Source: Callipepla californica brunnescens (Eukaryota; Chordata; Aves; Galliformes; Odontophoridae). From it: a stretch of 64,000 nt of DNA. The stretch is from positions 1,810,501 through 1,874,500 of the forward strand of contig JALIRH010000027.1 of NCBI GenBank assembly GCA_023055505.1, read 5' to 3'. Made by a program: the position numbers and the translations under genes. Shown piece after piece: positions 61,601-64,000 of the stretch; position 1 is the stretch's first letter, and each line of letters opens with the position of its first letter. A model generated the notes under the pieces. The model was not told the origin of the DNA and did no database searches. It was given only the letters and a program-made list of their open reading frames with translations.

Positions 61601-64000
61601 GTGAATAATTTACTTACACTTTCCTTCTTAAATGCATTTTATTCTTATTTATGCAGCCATACTAATAATTTAACAAATTGGGCCCTTTCCATTCCTTGTA
61701 CCATGTTTTAGCTAAAAATATTTCTTATGCCCTAACTGTTTTTCATATTGTTTAGAACATTTTGGAGCCTATGACAGTAGAGGATCAATGGTACTTTTGC
61801 AGCTCTTGACATTTCGTATGCAGCCTGTTCTTCATTATCTTCAGTACTGAAGTACAACAGCCAAACAAGTACCTGGCTGGCATGCCTTTACAAATGTACA
61901 ACCTGAATGTTTCTGAATGCTGCTGAAGACTCTAGTTCTTGTCTGAATCGCTATGAATAAGGTCAGATTTTTGCCTTTCAATTTGCAGCAGCATTTTGTG
62001 CCCTTAAGTGCTTTCTCTGTTCTTCCCGACCTTTCTGTATGGCTTATATTTTCCATTACTGGCCTAGATTTTTCCTGTCTGTGCAACTTAACCCACTGTT
62101 ACGGAACTTAACTGAAGTGCAGTGCCCAAATTGGGTTCAGTATTTCTAGTGAGTCCTCTAAGTGAAGGAAAGACAAGGGGATCCATGGCAGCTTCTACAC
62201 AGCACATCAACCTGAGCCTCCCTGCAGTCATCCCCAGCTCCAACTCCTGGGAATTCACTTTGTAGCACTTCATGTTGAAGAGGGGAAGCTCACTTGGAGT
62301 TACCTCCTTTCACCAGGAGTAGGGTAGTGCCCCTTATTGAGGTCATGCAACAAACTGCTGAAGAAATAAAAATAAATCTGACTTTCATTCTTAGTTTATT
62401 CTAGACCATTTCTTTTGTGTAAATGAATGTTGTGGTTCTTCTCCCAAAAATAACGTGGCTTGATGGAGAATGGTATCTTCTTAGTTTACATGGAAATAGA
62501 CAAGAAAAAGAAGAAAAAAGAAAATTATTTTCTTAATTTAGCTGTCACAGCAGGAGAATGATTTCTCAAGTGGATAAACCTCTGCCACATCATTTTATTT
62601 TGTGTTTTTCACAACTGATTAAAGCAAATAATGGCAGAAACATGAGAAAAATAGAGAAAAGCTCGAAGTCATGAGCTAGAATAAGAATGAAAGCTTAACT
62701 GTCATCTGGAAATGACCTGTCTGGGTAGCAGAGTGTTGCTATCGGCCTTTTGTCTTTCAGGGCAAAAAATAATTCCATACATTTATTTTCCCATTTTTTG
62801 TTGATTTTTTTTGTTGTTTCTTTTTTTTTTTTTCCCATGGAAAGTTGGGCTTTAAATCCAGCAATCACCACAAGAGAACTTTAAAATTATCTCTCTGATG
62901 TTGTATTCAGAGCTCTTCCATGTTTGGATAGCAATTGCCCAAGATATTTCAGCCAGAGCTTAAATATAAGGAGACTGATTAAGTGTACTGAATCAGCAGT
63001 GGGCATGTCCACTCAGAAATATGCAAACTCTCTGATAAGTATTTGTGGCACTTTAAACTCTTTATGTAATTTTCTTCCATTTTTCACAGTTTGCAAACGG
63101 TGGAAATCTGTTGCTCTGAAACTTCTCGCTTGTTTCTCAGGTTGTCAAAGGTCAGAAGTTCAGAGAGACATTTGGCTGAGAATCCAAAACTTGAAACTTT
63201 CACCAAACTGGCAAATCAGTTGAGTTTTACTTGACAGCATGTATAAAGCTGATGTTTACAGCACAAAATACCCCTTTCAACTAGCTAGGATTTCAATACT
63301 TTAAAATAAGATTAAATAAGATTTAAAATAAGTTTTAAAGAGCAAAATCATTGGTTCTCTGTGAATAAATGCTACATCTTGATGCATTGCTTCAGACTTG
63401 AGAAATTTCCATCTTCCCAGTTACCATCAATGAGGAATTCTTCAACTGACAAAATAACTTCCCACTATTATATATGCTTTCCTTTACATTTTGTTCACAT
63501 CACTGGATGCTGTATGTGAAACAGTACTGATATAGAGGAGAAATGTACTGAAGAGGAAGGATAATTTTTCCCTAACTGGGCCTGCAAATGGAGTAGTGGA
63601 GAGTTTGCATAGTTACAGATGTTGTAGAAGATTAAATATAAAGGCACTGTTACCTGCAGGAATGAAATCCATCTTGTCAGCTAGTTGGAAGACTCATGAG
63701 AAGGAATTTCCTGTTGTGGCCAATTTCTTCTCTCCTTCCTCTGCCCCCATTACGTCTTTGCTGTGCTTGCTTCTTCAGCTCTACCCGAATATATTTTCAC
63801 TACGGCACATTTAGTTATCAATCAACGGGAATCTCAGCTGCTGTTGTGCTTGGTGCACAAACTGTTCTTTCTTTGCACTAACAAGGAATGCCTGAAATAG
63901 CCAGACACACAGCACTGATTGATGCAGCTACAGTTTATACACCTAGCTTCAGACAGTCTGAAACTGCCAGAATTAATAGCTTATTATTAGCAAAATACTT
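55678..64000. other. AT-rich region to the right edge
   Basis: No exon with recognisable similarity was found, and I noticed no RNA gene or CR1 copy. A T13 tract lies at 62821-62833. A degenerate AT-rich direct repeat (TTAAAATAAG-type units) lies at 63301-63340. A strong acceptor at 56826 is followed by a short open stretch, mentioned under the candidate exon at 55437. Confidence 0.5.
63301..63340. repeat. Degenerate AT-rich direct repeat
   Basis: Three to four imperfect copies of a TTAAAATAAGA-like unit occur in tandem. Confidence 0.6.

Noticed and set aside
62924..63223. 99-codon plus-strand frame with a VCKRWKSVA stretch resembling an F-box helix
   Set aside because: The resemblance is limited to a few residues. 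There is no LPxE-type F-box start and no following repeats.
18811..64000. Search for ANKFN1 ankyrin or fibronectin type III exons
   Set aside because: No segment with an ankyrin repeat pattern or FN3 core was recognised in either strand.

Overview
The window looks like nuclear DNA from a bird. Two genes are recognisable by protein similarity: TMEM100 on the minus strand (1-427, continuing off the left edge as 3' UTR) and PCTP/STARD2 on the plus strand (11500-18041, six coding exons). The same neighbour pair, in the same divergent arrangement, lies on human 17q22. The dispersed repeats are fragments of CR1, the dominant avian LINE, including 3' ends with the tandem ATTCTGTG octamer. No element with mammalian SINE features was noticed. 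A galliform such as chicken or turkey is plausible, but the species cannot be fixed from sequence alone.

Layout. 1-5.2 kb: the single coding exon of TMEM100, a likely untranslated leader exon near 2.4-2.6 kb, and a CpG island at about 4.4-5.2 kb that holds the probable TMEM100 promoter and first exon. 5.2-11.2 kb: intergenic, with one degraded CR1. 11.2-11.9 kb: the PCTP CpG-island promoter and exon 1. 11.6-18.8 kb: the PCTP body and 3' UTR. 18.8-64 kb: about 45 kb of AT-rich sequence with no exon that I can assign to a known protein. It contains a few CR1 remnants, homopolymer tracts, short tandem duplications, CTCF-like motifs, and several exon-like segments bounded by good splice signals.

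Function. TMEM100 is a two-pass membrane protein known as a BMP/ALK1 target in endothelium. PCTP is a cytosolic START-domain protein that moves phosphatidylcholine between membranes. They are neighbours with separate promoters, and nothing here suggests that they work together. In mammals ANKFN1 and then NOG lie beyond PCTP. I could not identify ANKFN1 exons here, so the right part is most likely intergenic or regulatory DNA, or a long 5' intron.

The more speculative observations are two chains of exon-like segments with matching reading phases. One is on the minus strand (24.86 to 18.26 kb) and converges on the PCTP 3' end. The other is on the plus strand (54.46 to 56.86 kb), downstream of a near-perfect RFX X-box. 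Both could be chance alignments of splice-like signals, and both are scored low.
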